Source of the DNA: Photobacterium salinisoli
GTDB lineage: Bacteria > Pseudomonadota > Gammaproteobacteria > Enterobacterales > Vibrionaceae
DNA length: 64,000 bases
Reading direction: 5' to 3'
Assembly (NCBI RefSeq): GCF_003614885.1
Contig: NZ_QZMS01000011.1
Location: 1,302,001 to 1,366,000 of the forward strand
The position numbers and the translations under genes are program-made. This document shows positions 18,648 to 26,816 of this stretch, piece by piece. The notes under the pieces are model-generated. The model made no database searches. It worked only from the letters and a program-made list of their open reading frames with translations, and was not told the origin of the DNA. The first letter of the stretch is position 1. Every line of letters begins with the position of its first letter.

Positions 18648-20564
18648 GTGAGCGCCGGACGTGTAAACACCCAAGACTGGTTGCCGGATCTGGCTGAACT
18701 GGCTCACCCTTCGAGCCAGTATCACCATATGGGCGCACAGCGGTTAACCGTTGAAACCGGCGGCTCACTGATCGCCGGTGTGCGTTTTCTGGTGTATGCG
18801 CCGAATGCCTCGGCAGTGAGCGTGGTGGGGGATTTCAACCACTGGGACAGCCGTGCCCATCCGTTATCCGCGCTGGAGCAAGGCTACTGGGGCTGTTTTG
18901 TCGAGGGTCTGTCCACCGGTGAGCGCTATAAATTTGCACTGCGTGATCACACGGGTAACAGCCTGCCTCATAAGGCCGATCCCTGGGGCTATCAGGCCGA
19001 GCAGTATCCGTCGTTTGCGTCAAAAGTGTATGACCACAGCCATTATCGCTGGCAGGATGAACACTGGCAGCAGCGTCAGGTGACAGCTAAACACGAACAG
19101 CCGCTTTCTATTTACGAGCTGCATCTTGGTTCGTGGCGGCGGCAGGCATCCGGTGAAAGCCTGAGCTACCGGCAGTTGGCGGCAGAGTTGATCCCCTATC
19201 TGACGGGCATGGGGTACACCCATGTTGAACTGATGCCGGTGGCTGAACATCCTTTTTATGGTTCCTGGGGCTATCAGCCTGTGGGATTGTTTGCCCCGAC
19301 AAGCCGCTATGGCTCGCCCGATGATTTCAAATTTTTCATCGACCAATGCCATCAGGCCGGATTAGGCGTGATTCTGGACTGGGTGCCGGCGCATTTCCCG
19401 GCCGACGATCACGGCCTGGCCTTTTTTGACGGTACAGCCCTGTTTCACGATCCGGATCCGCGTCGCGGCTGGCATCAGGACTGGCAAAGCTATATCTACG
19501 ATTACGGTCGTGAGCACGTGCGCCGTTTTCTGGTCGCCAATGCCCTTTACTGGTTTGAGCATTTCCATATCGACGGCCTGCGGGTCGATGCCGTGGCATC
19601 CATGCTGTATCTGGATTATTCACGCCAGCCAGGAGAGTGGATACCCAATGCCGAAGGCGGCAATATCAATCATGATGCAGCCAGTTTATTGCGCTGGATG
19701 AATGAAGAAGTGTACCGCCTGTATCCCAATGCCATGACGATTGCGGAAGAGTCGACAAGTTTTCCCGGCGTCTCACGGCCAACCTATGAGGGCGGACTGG
19801 GGTTTGGGTTCAAATGGAATATGGGCTGGATGCACGACAGCCTGAGCTATATCCGCCAGGATCCGATTCACAGACAGTACCATCACGATACGCTGACGTT
19901 TCCCTTGGTATACGCTTTTAGCGAGAACTACGTGCTCTCGCTGTCACATGACGAAGTCGTGTATGGCAAAGGCTCGCTGCTCAATAAAATGCCGGGCGAT
20001 GAATGGCAGCAAACGGCCAATCTTCGCGCCTATATGGCGTATATGTACGGCCAGCCGGGAAAAAAACTGAACTTTATGGGAGCAGAAATCGCCCAGAGTG
20101 CGGAGTGGAATCACGATGGCGTGCTGGAATGGCATTACCTGCAGTATGACCGCCATATCGGGGTGCAGCGCTTAGTGCGGGCGTTAAATACCTTGTATCA
20201 ATCGACCCCGGCGTTGTATGAACTGGACTGTGATGCATCCGGCTTTGCCTGGTGCGTGCAGAATGATGCCTCACGCAGTGTGATCGCGCATGAGCGTTTC
20301 GCCCGCAATGGTGACAAGGTGCTGGTGGTCAGTAATTTCACGCCTGTGCCCCGGCAAAGTTACCCTATTCCGGTGCCGCAATCAGGTCAGTACCGGTTAA
20401 TGCTCAACAGTGATGATAGTCAGTACTGGGGGAGTGGAATGCCGGTAGAACAAACGGTAAATACCGTCTGGGATGAGGAATCTGGCACTGAAGTGATGGT
20501 GATTGACCTGCCGCCGCTGTCGACCTTGTTCTGGCAATTTATGCCCGGTCAGGCGGTGCGATGA
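18648..20564 (+). CDS. glgB: 1,4-alpha-glucan branching enzyme
   Basis: Glycogen branching enzyme of 638 residues, about 90 shorter than E. coli GlgB because the extra N-terminal N1 module is missing. A CBM48 domain (about 35-125) is followed by the GH13 barrel: [12 protein letters not shown], nucleophile Asp314 in [10 protein letters not shown], acid/base Glu367 in IAEES, and SHDEV with the transition-state His/Asp. The GTG start at 18648 has GGAG in the end of malQ, 3 bases after its stop, so the genes are probably translationally coupled. Placement behind malP-malQ ties maltodextrin use to glycogen storage. Confidence 0.94.
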   Translation: MSAGRVNTQDWLPDLAELAHPSSQYHHMGAQRLTVETGGSLIAGVRFLVYAPNASAVSVVGDFNHWDSRAHPLSALEQGYWGCFVEGLSTGERYKFALRDHTGNSLPHKADPWGYQAEQYPSFASKVYDHSHYRWQDEHWQQRQVTAKHEQPLSIYELHLGSWRRQASGESLSYRQLAAELIPYLTGMGYTHVELMPVAEHPFYGSWGYQPVGLFAPTSRYGSPDDFKFFIDQCHQAGLGVILDWVPAHFPADDHGLAFFDGTALFHDPDPRRGWHQDWQSYIYDYGREHVRRFLVANALYWFEHFHIDGLRVDAVASMLYLDYSRQPGEWIPNAEGGNINHDAASLLRWMNEEVYRLYPNAMTIAEESTSFPGVSRPTYEGGLGFGFKWNMGWMHDSLSYIRQDPIHRQYHHDTLTFPLVYAFSENYVLSLSHDEVVYGKGSLLNKMPGDEWQQTANLRAYMAYMYGQPGKKLNFMGAEIAQSAEWNHDGVLEWHYLQYDRHIGVQRLVRALNTLYQSTPALYELDCDASGFAWCVQNDASRSVIAHERFARNGDKVLVVSNFTPVPRQSYPIPVPQSGQYRLMLNSDDSQYWGSGMPVEQTVNTVWDEESGTEVMVIDLPPLSTLFWQFMPGQAVR

Positions 20565-20571
20565 AACAGAA

Positions 20572-20597
20572 AGGGCCATTTGATGGCCCTTTTTTTA
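20572..20597. terminator. Terminator after glgB
   Basis: An 8-bp stem AGGGCCAT/ATGGCCCT with a 3-base loop is followed by seven T, 7 bases after the glgB stop. It may also serve the convergent methyltransferase gene. Confidence 0.9.
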
Positions 20598-20599
20598 CG

Positions 20600-21118
20600 T
20601 CAAACGCAGCCTTTGACGACCAGCTTGTTTTTGTTGTCCCGGTTCGAGACGATTTGCTGATGGTCATCAATAGCACCCAGTGTTTTGGCTAACCTGTCAT
20701 ACAAGACCACATTGACGGTCGCTGCCAGATTCATGCAGCCATTGGTGGGTACATACACAACATGATCGGCTTTATCGACAACCTCTTGTGGCAGTGAACT
20801 GTCCTCCGGGCCAAACACATACACAGCGTTTTCAGGATGGGTAAAACGGGGCAATGCCGTCGCGCCCACCACCAATTCGACACACACGATTTCTACGTCA
20901 CTGGCTAACCCGGCGGTGAGATCGTTCATCTCAACCAATTCAATGCGCTCATGGCTGTTGTGGGTATCGGTGTGAAATTTTGCCGCGCGGTTATAGCGGT
21001 TACCGTTATAGCGCACCTGTGTCGCGTCATAGCAGCCTGCGGCACGCATTACTGCGCCAACATTCGTCGGGCTTTTGGGGTTGTACAGTCCAATAATGAC
21101 CGTTGACTGTGTTGTCAT
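20600..21118 (-). CDS. SpoU-family RNA 2'-O-methyltransferase
   Basis: SAM-dependent RNA ribose methyltransferase of 172 residues, the minimal SPOUT fold length. The three SpoU motifs are present: motif 1 SPTNVGAVMRAAG (about 16-28), motif 2 VYVFGPEDSSLPQ (about 103-115) and motif 3 MNLAATVNVVLYDRL (about 133-147). The lack of an extra N-terminal RNA-binding domain is like TrmL, but the sequence is not close enough to E. coli TrmL to assign its tRNA target. The gene borders the accessory region to its right. Confidence 0.85.
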   Translation of the reverse strand: MTTQSTVIIGLYNPKSPTNVGAVMRAAGCYDATQVRYNGNRYNRAAKFHTDTHNSHERIELVEMNDLTAGLASDVEIVCVELVVGATALPRFTHPENAVYVFGPEDSSLPQEVVDKADHVVYVPTNGCMNLAATVNVVLYDRLAKTLGAIDDHQQIVSNRDNKNKLVVKGCV

Positions 21119-21229
21119 TGTGTTTGATCTACTTATGTATTGCTTTAAGGCTAGAGTGCGGAACTCGCGAGTGGGGGGATTATGGCTCTAATGCAGCAGA
21201 AGTGCTATTGCGGGGTAACATTTTTTGGG

Positions 21230-21891
21230 ATTCGTGAGTATGTCGCGCTTGAGTCTGGTGGTTCTCTTGGCATGGTGCAAATGCGCGCCAGACACTCTTT
21301 GTGGGGACAAAGAGTGCCCAGAAAGCCTTTTTTGTTCTTTGGTGTTGGCCGGGGCGGTTGTAGGCGCTCCCGGCGCAGACAACCTAAAAATTCGTCCTGA
21401 ATTTTTCCCTGGGGGAGTGGGTTTCTGTTGGTTTTTTGTGGTGTTGTGGCTGTGGATTTTGGTACGGCTGTGGTATGTCGCGCTTGAGTCTGGTGGTTCT
21501 TTTAGCATGGTGCAATGCGCGCCAGACACTCTTTGTGGGGACAAAGAGTGCCCAGAAAGCCCTTTTTGTTCTCTGGTGTTGGCCGGGGCGGTTGTAGGCG
21601 CTCCCGGCGCCGACAACCTAAAAATTCGTCCTGAATTTTTCCCCTGGGGGAGTGGGTTTCAGTTGGTTTTTTGGGTGTTGTGGCTGTCGATTTTGGTACG
21701 GCTGAGGTATGTCGCGCTTGAGTCTGGTGGTTCTTTTGGCATGGTGTGATGCGCGCCAGACACTCTTTGTGGGGACAAAGAGTGCCCAGAAAGCCCTTTT
21801 TGTTCTTTGGTGTTGGCCGGGGCGGTTGTAGGCGCTCCCGGCGCCGACAACCTAAAAATTCGTCCTGAATTTTTCCCTGGGGGAGAGGCAA
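21230..21891 (-). repeat. Tandem array A, about 2.8 units of a 235-bp repeat
   Basis: Near-identical units begin at 21243, 21478 and 21712 (marker TCGCGCTTGAG), a period of 234-235 bases. Each holds a perfect 10-bp hairpin CACTCTTTGT-loop-ACAAAGAGTG, a second hairpin around GGTTGT..GGCGC..GCGCC..ACAACC, and an imperfect palindrome AAAATTC..GAATTTT. Units differ mainly in the spacer. The same family recurs in the other orientation at 26817-27460. Long frames crossing the array have no homology I know of and are probably not genes. The rest of 21119-22249 holds only the two inverted repeats listed next. Confidence 0.9.
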
Positions 21892-21970
21892 GCCTCGAAC
21901 TTCTCATTTCTGCTTTTATAACACACGCCAAAATCTATTTAAAATAGTTGCAATTCAATACCTTACTGTC

Positions 21971-21990
21971 ATTCCCGCGCAGGCGGGAAT
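21971..21990. repeat. ATTCCCGC..GCGGGAAT inverted repeat
   Basis: A perfect 8-bp inverted repeat with a 4-base centre, inside TGTCATTCCCGC...GCGGGAATCCA. Short dispersed repeats of this form (ATTCCC-N8-GGGAAT, like dRS3 of Neisseria) occur in many genomes. Only this copy is seen in the window. Confidence 0.6.
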
Positions 21991-22139
21991 CCATGCGGCA
22001 AGTGCAATTCTATGGCTTCTCTGTACTGGGTAAGTGACTGATGTCGCTTTTCTCACAAGCGTATGCGTCGCTGATTTTTGGGGTAAGTCATGAAATATAA
22101 AAAAACAAATAATATCAATTGGGTAGTATCAGGCGATTG

Positions 22140-22174
22140 AGTAAGATATACGACATGATGTCGTGTATCTTACT
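22140..22174. promoter_or_regulatory. 17-bp inverted repeat upstream of cassette gene
   Basis: AGTAAGATATACGACAT and its near-perfect complement (one mismatch) flank a single G, ending 75 bases before the gene at 22250. The centre ACGACAtgaTGTCGT (22150-22164) recurs as ACGACAtggTGTCGT at 22263-22277 within the first codons of that gene. This suggests a two-site operator, or less likely a terminator, since no T-run follows. Confidence 0.5.
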
Positions 22175-22249
22175 GATATATTTACCTGGTTAAGTGCGGT
22201 TGGTTTAATATAAACAGATACTTAAGTGGCTTTTGATTGAAAGAGTTAT

Positions 22250-22804
22250 ATGACAGAGTTATACGACATGGTGTCGTTGAATAAAATGTTAGCTGTTACA
22301 GGAGAATATCAGTTGGATTGGCTAGATAAATATCAAGATTATGATTCCCCTGATAAAAGAGAGGCATTCTTTCGAGGTCATGTTGTTGATCTTCATAATG
22401 ATGGTATGTTGTTCTCTGGAGGATTAGATCCATTTATCTTGCAAGAAATTGAAGGTAGTTTTGTTCAAGGAAATTTTGTTGCCTGTATCTTATTATCTCA
22501 ACTTGTAGTTGAACATTGTTTAGCAAACTGTTTTGTCTTAACTGAGTATGAATATGTATGCACAAAAGGTTTCGCTCAGTTAATCATCAAAGCTCGTGAA
22601 ACTGAATTAATTGATGAATCTATGCAATCAAAACTTACAGAGCTTCGATTAATGCGAAATCCTTATGTCCATCCTCGTTTTGGTGATGGCAAAGGTACCA
22701 TCATTCGCCGAGTTATAGACAATGGGTTCAATTACAACGAGCTACCTGTCCATGATGGTATTGAAGCGATAAAAATATTGGGTGATTTTATCAACAACAG
22801 CTAA
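22250..22804 (+). CDS. Hypothetical cassette protein, HEPN-like
   Basis: A 184-residue protein from an AT-rich, cassette-like gene. I do not recognise a named family. Residues about 80-150 are alpha-helical, with a pattern like HEPN domains: a helix with ILLSQLVVEHCLA, a helix with LIIKARETELID, then LRLMRNPYVHP, which contains R-N-x3-H, the Rx4-6H RNase motif of HEPN proteins. HEPN proteins often act as toxins or in phage defence; that role is only inferred here. The stop codon lies in CTAACAAA, the 5' end of the attC-like site that follows. Confidence 0.75.
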   Translation: MTELYDMVSLNKMLAVTGEYQLDWLDKYQDYDSPDKREAFFRGHVVDLHNDGMLFSGGLDPFILQEIEGSFVQGNFVACILLSQLVVEHCLANCFVLTEYEYVCTKGFAQLIIKARETELIDESMQSKLTELRLMRNPYVHPRFGDGKGTIIRRVIDNGFNYNELPVHDGIEAIKILGDFINNS

Positions 22805-22924
22805 CAAACGCTTCAAGAGGGACAGCCAACGCATGGCATTTTTATCATGCGTTGGTTTTTAGTGGTTACGGTGTTATGCGGAAAGTTAGTAGTAGCGTTG
22901 TCTGCCCCTTAAGCGGGCGTTATG
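22801..22924 (+). repeat. attC-like integron recombination site (VCR type)
   Basis: About 123 bases that closely follow the Vibrio chromosomal-integron repeat: a 5' end CTAACAAACGCTTCAAGAGG that continues through a GGGACAGCCAACGC arm, and a 3' end TGCCCCTTAAGCGGGCGTTATG. The two ends are imperfectly complementary, as needed for the folded single-strand substrate of the integrase. The middle carries a further inverted repeat (CAACGCATG..CATGCGTTG). No integrase gene is present in the window. Confidence 0.85.
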
Positions 22925-22961
22925 TTGTTTTATTCGTTTAGAGCAAGTGTCAAATTCATAA

Positions 22962-23834
22962 ATGAGAGGTTTTATGGTTCGGGTTTATAACGCAGATAGG
23001 GCCGGTACAAAAAACCATAGTTTTATCATGAAGCATTTAGGTGTCTCTCCTGTTGCAGCTGCAGAGAGAATTGAGGGGATGTTTGCTCATCAAAGTATGT
23101 GTTCTCTGAACTCTGATTGTTCTGTAAATACGTATGACTTAATGGGACGTGTAATCAGCCGTCAACCTCTTTTAGCGCATCTGCATGAATTTTGTAACTA
23201 TGCAAAAACTTTCGAGATTTCTGAATATTCATTAAAAATTAATAGCCCATTAAGGCTGGTTGATTTGTGGGAGGACGATCCTATAGGTAGTGCAGGTCCA
23301 AACGTAGTTGATGCGAATGAGTTGACTCCGTCGTTGCAAAAACAAGTCAAGGAGCTATTCACACCATTTTCAGACGTTATTTATCCGCACCATATTTCTA
23401 GAGCATTCTCTCTGAAAGATATCAAAGGAATAAAGCGTAATTTTTCTAGTAACAAGTTATTTGCAAGTGAGCTAAAAAAAAGAAAAGAACGTTCAAAAGC
23501 TATTGGTGAAGATTTTAATCAATCTCAGTATCAAGAGATTATTTGGCTCGATTTCACTTTCAAATTAAAAAATTGGGCATTAAGAAATGGCTTTGACTCG
23601 TTTGTTTATGCAAATCATAAAGAGGGTAATGGCGAGGATACATATGTTACGTTGCTACCTAACCAAGCTAGATACTCCGGAACATCACTTGAGTTCAATG
23701 AAGAAAAGTATCTAGCTGAAATGCCAAAAGAAATAAGTGAAATGATACGTAACATGGGAAATAAGCCCCTACATATTGCTAATCATGTTCTTTGGGCACA
23801 GAAAGACCCTATGTGCTTTTGGCAGTGTCGCTAA
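22962..23834 (+). CDS. Hypothetical cassette protein, possible ADP-ribosyltransferase-like fold
   Basis: A 290-residue protein, no signal peptide or membrane segment. I do not recognise a named family. Residues about 218-250 (LRNGFDSFVYANHKEGNGED then TYVTLLPNQ) resemble the end of ART-like and related toxin domains, where a G(Y/F)D-(G/S)-(V/F)-x-Y..(E)G..D(S/T)Y(I/V)..P.Q pattern recurs; this is a weak eye-match. The N terminus MVRVYNADRAGT could be the first strand of such a fold. ATG 22962 or ATG 22974 may be the start. The stop lies in CTAACAAA, as in the preceding cassette gene. Confidence 0.7.
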   Translation: MRGFMVRVYNADRAGTKNHSFIMKHLGVSPVAAAERIEGMFAHQSMCSLNSDCSVNTYDLMGRVISRQPLLAHLHEFCNYAKTFEISEYSLKINSPLRLVDLWEDDPIGSAGPNVVDANELTPSLQKQVKELFTPFSDVIYPHHISRAFSLKDIKGIKRNFSSNKLFASELKKRKERSKAIGEDFNQSQYQEIIWLDFTFKLKNWALRNGFDSFVYANHKEGNGEDTYVTLLPNQARYSGTSLEFNEEKYLAEMPKEISEMIRNMGNKPLHIANHVLWAQKDPMCFWQCR

Positions 23835-23965
23835 CAAACAACATAACAAACGACTATGGCGTCAATCGTTAAAATCATGCTGATTTTTCATTTCATCGTT
23901 GGGTTTCGTGTTTATGGTGGTATGGTTAGGTTTCGAAGTATCGTTGCTCACACCTTAATGAGGCT
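23831..23965 (+). repeat. Degenerate attC-like site
   Basis: The stretch starts CTAACAAAC at the stop of the preceding gene and ends GTTGCTCACACCTTAATGAGGC, which resembles attC 3' ends (CACCCCTTAATGCGGCGTTA) but lacks the final GTTA core. It is probably a decayed cassette boundary. A frame at 23856-24101 that crosses it is not considered a gene. Confidence 0.45.
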
Positions 23966-24123
23966 ACATGGACTCCCCCGGTTGTCAACAACAGCTTCAG
24001 GTAATGCAAGGTTTGGGACTGCCGCTCTACATTCGGTATGTTATTGGTTTTCACATCATGAACCTAGTGAAATTATGCGGTTGGGGTTCCTCTTTCGTTA
24101 GCTGTCAAGATTCAAATAAGGAT

Positions 24124-24423
24124 ATGAGTTTGATTAGAAACATAATAGATTTCTACAATGAAAGAAAACGTACTTACTTTGAAGATTTGAATGACTGGGC
24201 TCTAGCATTCGGTAGGGTGATTAGCTTTTTGGTCGCAGGCTATTTCGGACTTGTGTTGAGTGGCATTGTTCCGAATTTCGTAAAAATTATTAATCAAAGT
24301 TCAATTACTAAAGAGGCAATCGTTATTGGTTTGTTGTTGGTTTTTTATGGTTTAATCTTTTGGTTCTTCGGTTGCATTGCAGCCAGATGCCATTCGTTAA
24401 TATATGAACGCTGGTTTCGATGA
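24124..24423 (+). CDS. Hypothetical two-span membrane protein
   Basis: A 99-residue protein from ATG 24124 (AAGG just upstream). Two hydrophobic segments (about 28-50 and 64-86) follow a charged amphipathic N terminus (IRNIIDFYNERKRTYFEDLNDW). No family recognised. A longer frame from 23968 exists but its first 52 residues overlap the decayed attC-like region. The gene ends just before CTAACAAA, which suggests a third cassette. Small membrane proteins are frequent cassette cargo. Confidence 0.6.
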   Translation: MSLIRNIIDFYNERKRTYFEDLNDWALAFGRVISFLVAGYFGLVLSGIVPNFVKIINQSSITKEAIVIGLLLVFYGLIFWFFGCIAARCHSLIYERWFR

Positions 24424-24426
24424 TCT

Positions 24427-24470
24427 GCTAACAAATAATGATAAGTGTCGCGTAGCTGACACGTTATCCG
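24427..24470 (+). repeat. Possible short attC remnant
   Basis: CTAACAAA just after the stop of the preceding gene, an inner stem GTGTC-8-GACAC and a GTTA at the far end give the outline of a very short attC. The right core (GTTATCC) departs from GTTRRRY, so the call is weak. The following 160 bases to the acetyltransferase hold a CGCC..GGCG hairpin near 24521-24540 and nothing else clear. Confidence 0.3.
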
Positions 24471-24632
24471 GGTGTTGGGCAAGCCCGAAGTGGCATTATT
24501 AAGGACGTAACTTTGTTGATCGCCGGAGGGCGGCGATGCGGGCTGTTTTTATCAGGCACAGTAAGCACCTAAGCTATCATATGAATAATATTTTTATTGG
24601 TACATCTGGTTCATTAAAATATAGGAATATTT

Positions 24633-25112
24633 GTGATATTAAAGCAAGTGAGTAAGGAGAACTGTCTTGATCTTCTCTCCATTTTTATTGAGCTTGAAAA
24701 TTACTATTTCGGGGATAAAGCAGCGTCCGAGAGCGAATTGGTTAACTACTTATGTCAGCAAGTGTTTTCAGAGCACTCTGGTGTGAAAGTGGTTGCGGCC
24801 TTTGATAACGATAAAGTTGTTGGTTTCGCGACCTATGCGATGATGTTTCCCGCGCCAAAACTCTCTGGCCAGATGTACATGAAAGATCTGTTTGTATCTG
24901 CTTCAGCACGCGGTAAGGGTGTTGGCTTGACGTTGATGAGACACCTGGCTTCAATTGCGGTGAGCCATGATTGTCAGCGACTGGATTGGACGGCAGAGCG
25001 TACGAATCCGGCAGCAGGAAAATTCTATGTCTCTATCGGAGCCAGATTGGTCCAGGAGAAAGAGTATTACCGTTTTGAAGGCAACGCGTTGAGCGACTTT
25101 GCAGAGTCCTGA
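24633..25112 (+). CDS. GNAT-family N-acetyltransferase
   Basis: Acetyl-CoA dependent acetyltransferase of 159 residues. The GNAT core is clear: VVGFATYAMMF strand, MKDLFVSASARGKGVGLTLMRHLA with the acetyl-CoA loop (R/Q-x-x-G-x-G/A form: ARGKGVG, about residues 92-98), and the late TNPAAGKFYVSIGARL motif typical of diamine or aminoglycoside-type GNATs. The GTG start has AGGA 6 bases upstream. Substrate unknown. GNATs are common in integron cassettes, but no attC-like end follows this gene. Confidence 0.85.
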   Translation: MILKQVSKENCLDLLSIFIELENYYFGDKAASESELVNYLCQQVFSEHSGVKVVAAFDNDKVVGFATYAMMFPAPKLSGQMYMKDLFVSASARGKGVGLTLMRHLASIAVSHDCQRLDWTAERTNPAAGKFYVSIGARLVQEKEYYRFEGNALSDFAES

Positions 25113-25309
25113 TTACAACGGCTTCGAACGACCGTGAAAATGTGACGCTTTCCAGACATGATCATTTAAATAACATAAAAATCATGATTTTAAATAGATT
25201 GTGGGATGACGGATTCCTCAAAATTCTGAATCAGAATTATCTGATTATGGCTGAGACTGCAGAGGGAGTTCGTACCATTCATTCGTCTGTATCGAACTTG
25301 CTATACTCC

Positions 25310-25331
25310 AAGTGATAGAATAGTATCACTT
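25310..25331. promoter_or_regulatory. Operator palindrome of toxin-antitoxin operon
   Basis: AAGTGATA-6-TATCACTT, a perfect 8-bp inverted repeat, ends 24 bases before the antitoxin ATG. Its position fits autoregulation by the antitoxin, as known for Phd/YefM systems. Confidence 0.65.
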
Positions 25332-25355
25332 TTGCCTTTTCATGGAGTGGCTTGA

Positions 25356-25613
25356 ATGAAAGTTGAACTGGTTACATCACTGAAGCGCCAAGCGACGAAG
25401 ATCCTTGCTGATCTTCATGAAACAAAAGAGCCTGTGCTGATTACTGAGCACGGTAAGCCGTCAGCTTACCTCGTTGATGTTGATGATTATGAATTTATGC
25501 AAAATCGTTTAGCAATCCTTGAAGGGATCGCTCGAGGAGAGCGCGCATTAGCGGACGGTAAGACTGTGAGTCATGATGGAGCGAAGGACAGAATGTCAAA
25601 ATGGCTGAAATAG
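25356..25613 (+). CDS. Phd/YefM-family antitoxin
   Basis: An 85-residue antitoxin. The N-terminal half (VTSLKRQATKILADLHETKEPVLITEHGKPSAYLVDVDDYE) is the Phd/YefM DNA-binding and dimerisation domain; the C-terminal third (ALADGKTVSHDGAKDRMSKWL) is the acidic to amphipathic toxin-binding tail. It overlaps the toxin gene by 13 bases, so the two are translated together, and a palindromic operator lies just upstream. Confidence 0.92.
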   Translation: MKVELVTSLKRQATKILADLHETKEPVLITEHGKPSAYLVDVDDYEFMQNRLAILEGIARGERALADGKTVSHDGAKDRMSKWLK

Positions 25614-25900
25614 TCTGGACGGAACCAGCGTTATCTGATCTTAACGAGATTGCTGAATATATAGCCCTTGAAAATACTGTCGCTGCCAAAGAACTGGTTC
25701 AAACCATTTTTGCAAAAGTTGAACGCCTGGAAAACTTCCCGGTATCAGGACGTGTACCGCCTGAACTGGATTATTTAAATTACCGTGAAATCGTGATTAA
25801 TCCCTGCCGCATTTTTTGCAAGTATGAGGCTGAAAAAGTGTATATCTTGTTTGTCATGCGAGTAGAAAGAGACTTACGCCGCTTCTTATTAAGAAAGTAA
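25601..25900 (+). CDS. RelE/ParE-family toxin
   Basis: A 99-residue toxin of the RelE/ParE fold: VWTEPALSDLNEIAEYIALENTVAAKELV is the helical hairpin and YREIVINPCRIFCKYEAEKVYILFVMRVERDLRRFL the beta sheet with the late Arg. The pattern is more ParE-like (gyrase poison) than mRNA-cleaving RelE. The gene overlaps the antitoxin stop. The operon may stabilise the accessory region; nothing shows whether the toxin is active. Confidence 0.9.
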   Translation: MAEIVWTEPALSDLNEIAEYIALENTVAAKELVQTIFAKVERLENFPVSGRVPPELDYLNYREIVINPCRIFCKYEAEKVYILFVMRVERDLRRFLLRK

Positions 25901-26111
25901 TATTGGGTGTGAAACTGGGAAGTATCTTTAAGGGTTTAGGACGGATGATTGTCTGTGAATCAACATCTGGCATCGCTGATTCTCGCCGTGGATACTGGAG
26001 TAATCTTAGGCTAAATCGGGGCCATCGGTGAGCCTGGAATCAGACATATTCAAGCCAGAAACTCGTGAGAAGGCAGTCCATGTCATTCGTTAGCCGTTTT
26101 GGGAGGTTTTT

Positions 26112-26663
26112 TTGAATAATAGGGTCGTTTTTACGGGTGGCCCTGGCTCAGGGAAAACCTCAGTGATTAAGTTTTTAGAGCAATTGGGGTACTCAAGCGC
26201 TACAGAAGTTGGCCGTAAGGTCATTCAAACACAGATTGAGCGGAATGGGGTCGCTTTACCCTGGAAAGATAAAGTGGCATTTCGTGATGCAATGGTTCTT
26301 GAAGAACTGAACAACTACAAAGTACACGGTGATTCAGTTTTGACCTTCTTTGATCGGAGTATCATCGATTCATATGGTTATAGTCAGCTTGAACAAATAG
26401 CCGTTTCAGAGCTCTTGTTAAGAAGTTGTCGCGAACTGACTTATCACAAAAATGTGTTTATTTTCCCACCTTGGGAAACAATCTATAAAAATGATATCGA
26501 GCGTAAACAAGATTTTAATGAAGCGGTTGCGACCTATCATGAAATGGTGAACGCATACAAAAAGTTCGGTTATGAACTGATTGAAGTTCCAAAGCTTTCA
26601 GTTCGAGAAAGAGCTGAATTTATCCTTGAGGTTTGTTCTCATAGCGTTCAGAAGCCAATTTAA
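26112..26663 (+). CDS. NadR-like P-loop ATPase/kinase (AAA_28 type)
   Basis: A 183-residue P-loop NTPase. Walker A GGPGSGKTS lies at residues 9-17, VLTFFDRSIIDSYGY (about 75) carries the Walker B-like Asp and DR pair, and the late basic stretch IERKQDF resembles a lid. This pattern matches the AAA_28/NadR-like kinase group. The TTG start is supported by GGAGG 5 bases upstream. It lies alone in the island; 25901-26111 and 26664-26816 hold no gene, only a small inverted repeat at about 26682-26702 (TTTGTGT..ACACAAA). Role unknown. Confidence 0.8.
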   Translation: MNNRVVFTGGPGSGKTSVIKFLEQLGYSSATEVGRKVIQTQIERNGVALPWKDKVAFRDAMVLEELNNYKVHGDSVLTFFDRSIIDSYGYSQLEQIAVSELLLRSCRELTYHKNVFIFPPWETIYKNDIERKQDFNEAVATYHEMVNAYKKFGYELIEVPKLSVRERAEFILEVCSHSVQKPI

Positions 26664-26816
26664 GTTTGGTGTTCATCTTTGTGTCATTTTGGCACACAAA
26701 CGATCAAAATTTCATGCTTCAATTAATTAAATTGAATCTGAGAGATTCGGCACAAGATATTTAAATAGTGTCTACCTAACAACGAGTTCGAAATACAATT
26801 TTTTGAAAAACGAGGG

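Noticed and set aside
21188..21931. Several frames of 90-174 residues across repeat array A (for example APGAPTTAPANTKEQKGLSGHS)
   Set aside because: They simply read through the 235-bp units; the same peptide recurs with the period, there are no ribosome sites, and hairpin structure explains the conservation better.
23856..24101. 81-residue frame between cassette genes
   Set aside because: It spans the degenerate attC-like site and lacks a ribosome site and domain features.
24501..24560. Possible terminator or RNA gene before the acetyltransferase
   Set aside because: Only a short CGCC..GGCG stem followed by a distant T-run; too weak to call.
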